A DNA stretch of 8,290 nt. Origin: Pseudomonadota bacterium. GTDB lineage: Bacteria; Pseudomonadota; Gammaproteobacteria; Burkholderiales; SG8-39. Position numbers and translations under genes: made by a program. Shown piece after piece: positions 8,254 through 8,290 of this stretch. Position 1 is the stretch's first letter, and each line of letters opens with the position of its first letter. The notes below the pieces were generated by a model. It was not told where the DNA came from. It did not search any database and saw only the letters and a program-made list of their open reading frames with translations. Location: assembly GCA_021825225.1 (NCBI GenBank), contig JAKAIH010000098.1, positions 1 to 8,290 on the forward strand. The letters run 5' to 3'.

Positions 8254-8264
8254 CCGGGTATTGA

Positions 8265-8286
8265 AAAAGAGGGCACGCCCCCTTTT
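8265..8286. terminator. Possible weak terminator hairpin after ispE
   Basis: AAAAGAGGG (8265-8273) pairs with CCCCCTTTT (8278-8286) around the loop CACG, with one A-C mismatch. It begins 12 bases after the ispE stop. The stem's own right arm supplies the T-run, as in bidirectional terminators, but four T residues is short. It may allow readthrough to downstream genes. The window ends 4 bases later, so the context cannot be judged. Confidence 0.4.
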
Positions 8287-8290
8287 CCCG

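Noticed and set aside
8254..8290. Possible start of a tRNA-Gln gene after ispE, expected from the gene order in relatives.
   Set aside because: No tRNA-like acceptor stem or D-arm can be seen in the last 37 bases. Only the weak hairpin is present and the window ends.

Overview
The window is ordinary chromosomal DNA from a GC-rich betaproteobacterium, probably of the Nitrosomonadales/Gallionellales/Thiobacillus kind. I infer this from the gene order (M16 peptidase pair, rsmD, coaD, ferredoxin, mutM, TPR lipoprotein, lolB, ispE), which is typical of that class, and from the protein sequences. The genus cannot be fixed by eye. There are no insertion sequences, CRISPR arrays, phage genes, tRNAs or rRNAs, and no gene-free stretch reaches 100 bases.

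Layout. Bases 1-58 are a short leader with an inverted repeat and a good ribosome binding site. Bases 59-4043 hold a tight plus-strand cluster, probably one operon. It has two M16-family peptidase-like proteins, both with signal peptides. The first has the zinc-binding HxxEH motif; the second lacks it but has the Arg/Tyr substrate-binding pair. They are followed by rsmD (16S rRNA m2G966 methyltransferase), coaD (pantetheine-phosphate adenylyltransferase) and an Alvin-type 2[4Fe-4S] ferredoxin. Adjacent genes overlap or lie about one base apart. Bases 4044-4079 are a convergent spacer with two GC-rich hairpins. mutM (formamidopyrimidine-DNA glycosylase) lies on the minus strand at 4080-4904. 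The 84-base spacer 4905-4988 is AT-rich for this genome and has candidate divergent promoters. The plus-strand genes from 4989 to 8253 are a 600-residue TPR outer-membrane lipoprotein, lolB and ispE. The end of the window has a small hairpin after ispE.

How the genes fit together. The two M16 proteins look like subunits of one periplasmic zinc peptidase. The TPR lipoprotein sits directly upstream of lolB-ispE, the position of Pseudomonas aeruginosa LbcA (PA4667), the lipoprotein partner of the protease CtpA, so a similar envelope adaptor role is a reasonable hypothesis. LolB inserts lipoproteins into the outer membrane, and the TPR lipoprotein could itself be a client. IspE, CoaD, RsmD and MutM are housekeeping enzymes of isoprenoid synthesis, coenzyme A synthesis, ribosome maturation and DNA repair.

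I found no undescribed system. The points most worth a second look are the split active site of the M16 pair, the possible LbcA role of the TPR lipoprotein, and a few candidate regulatory sites. All promoter and terminator calls were made by eye.
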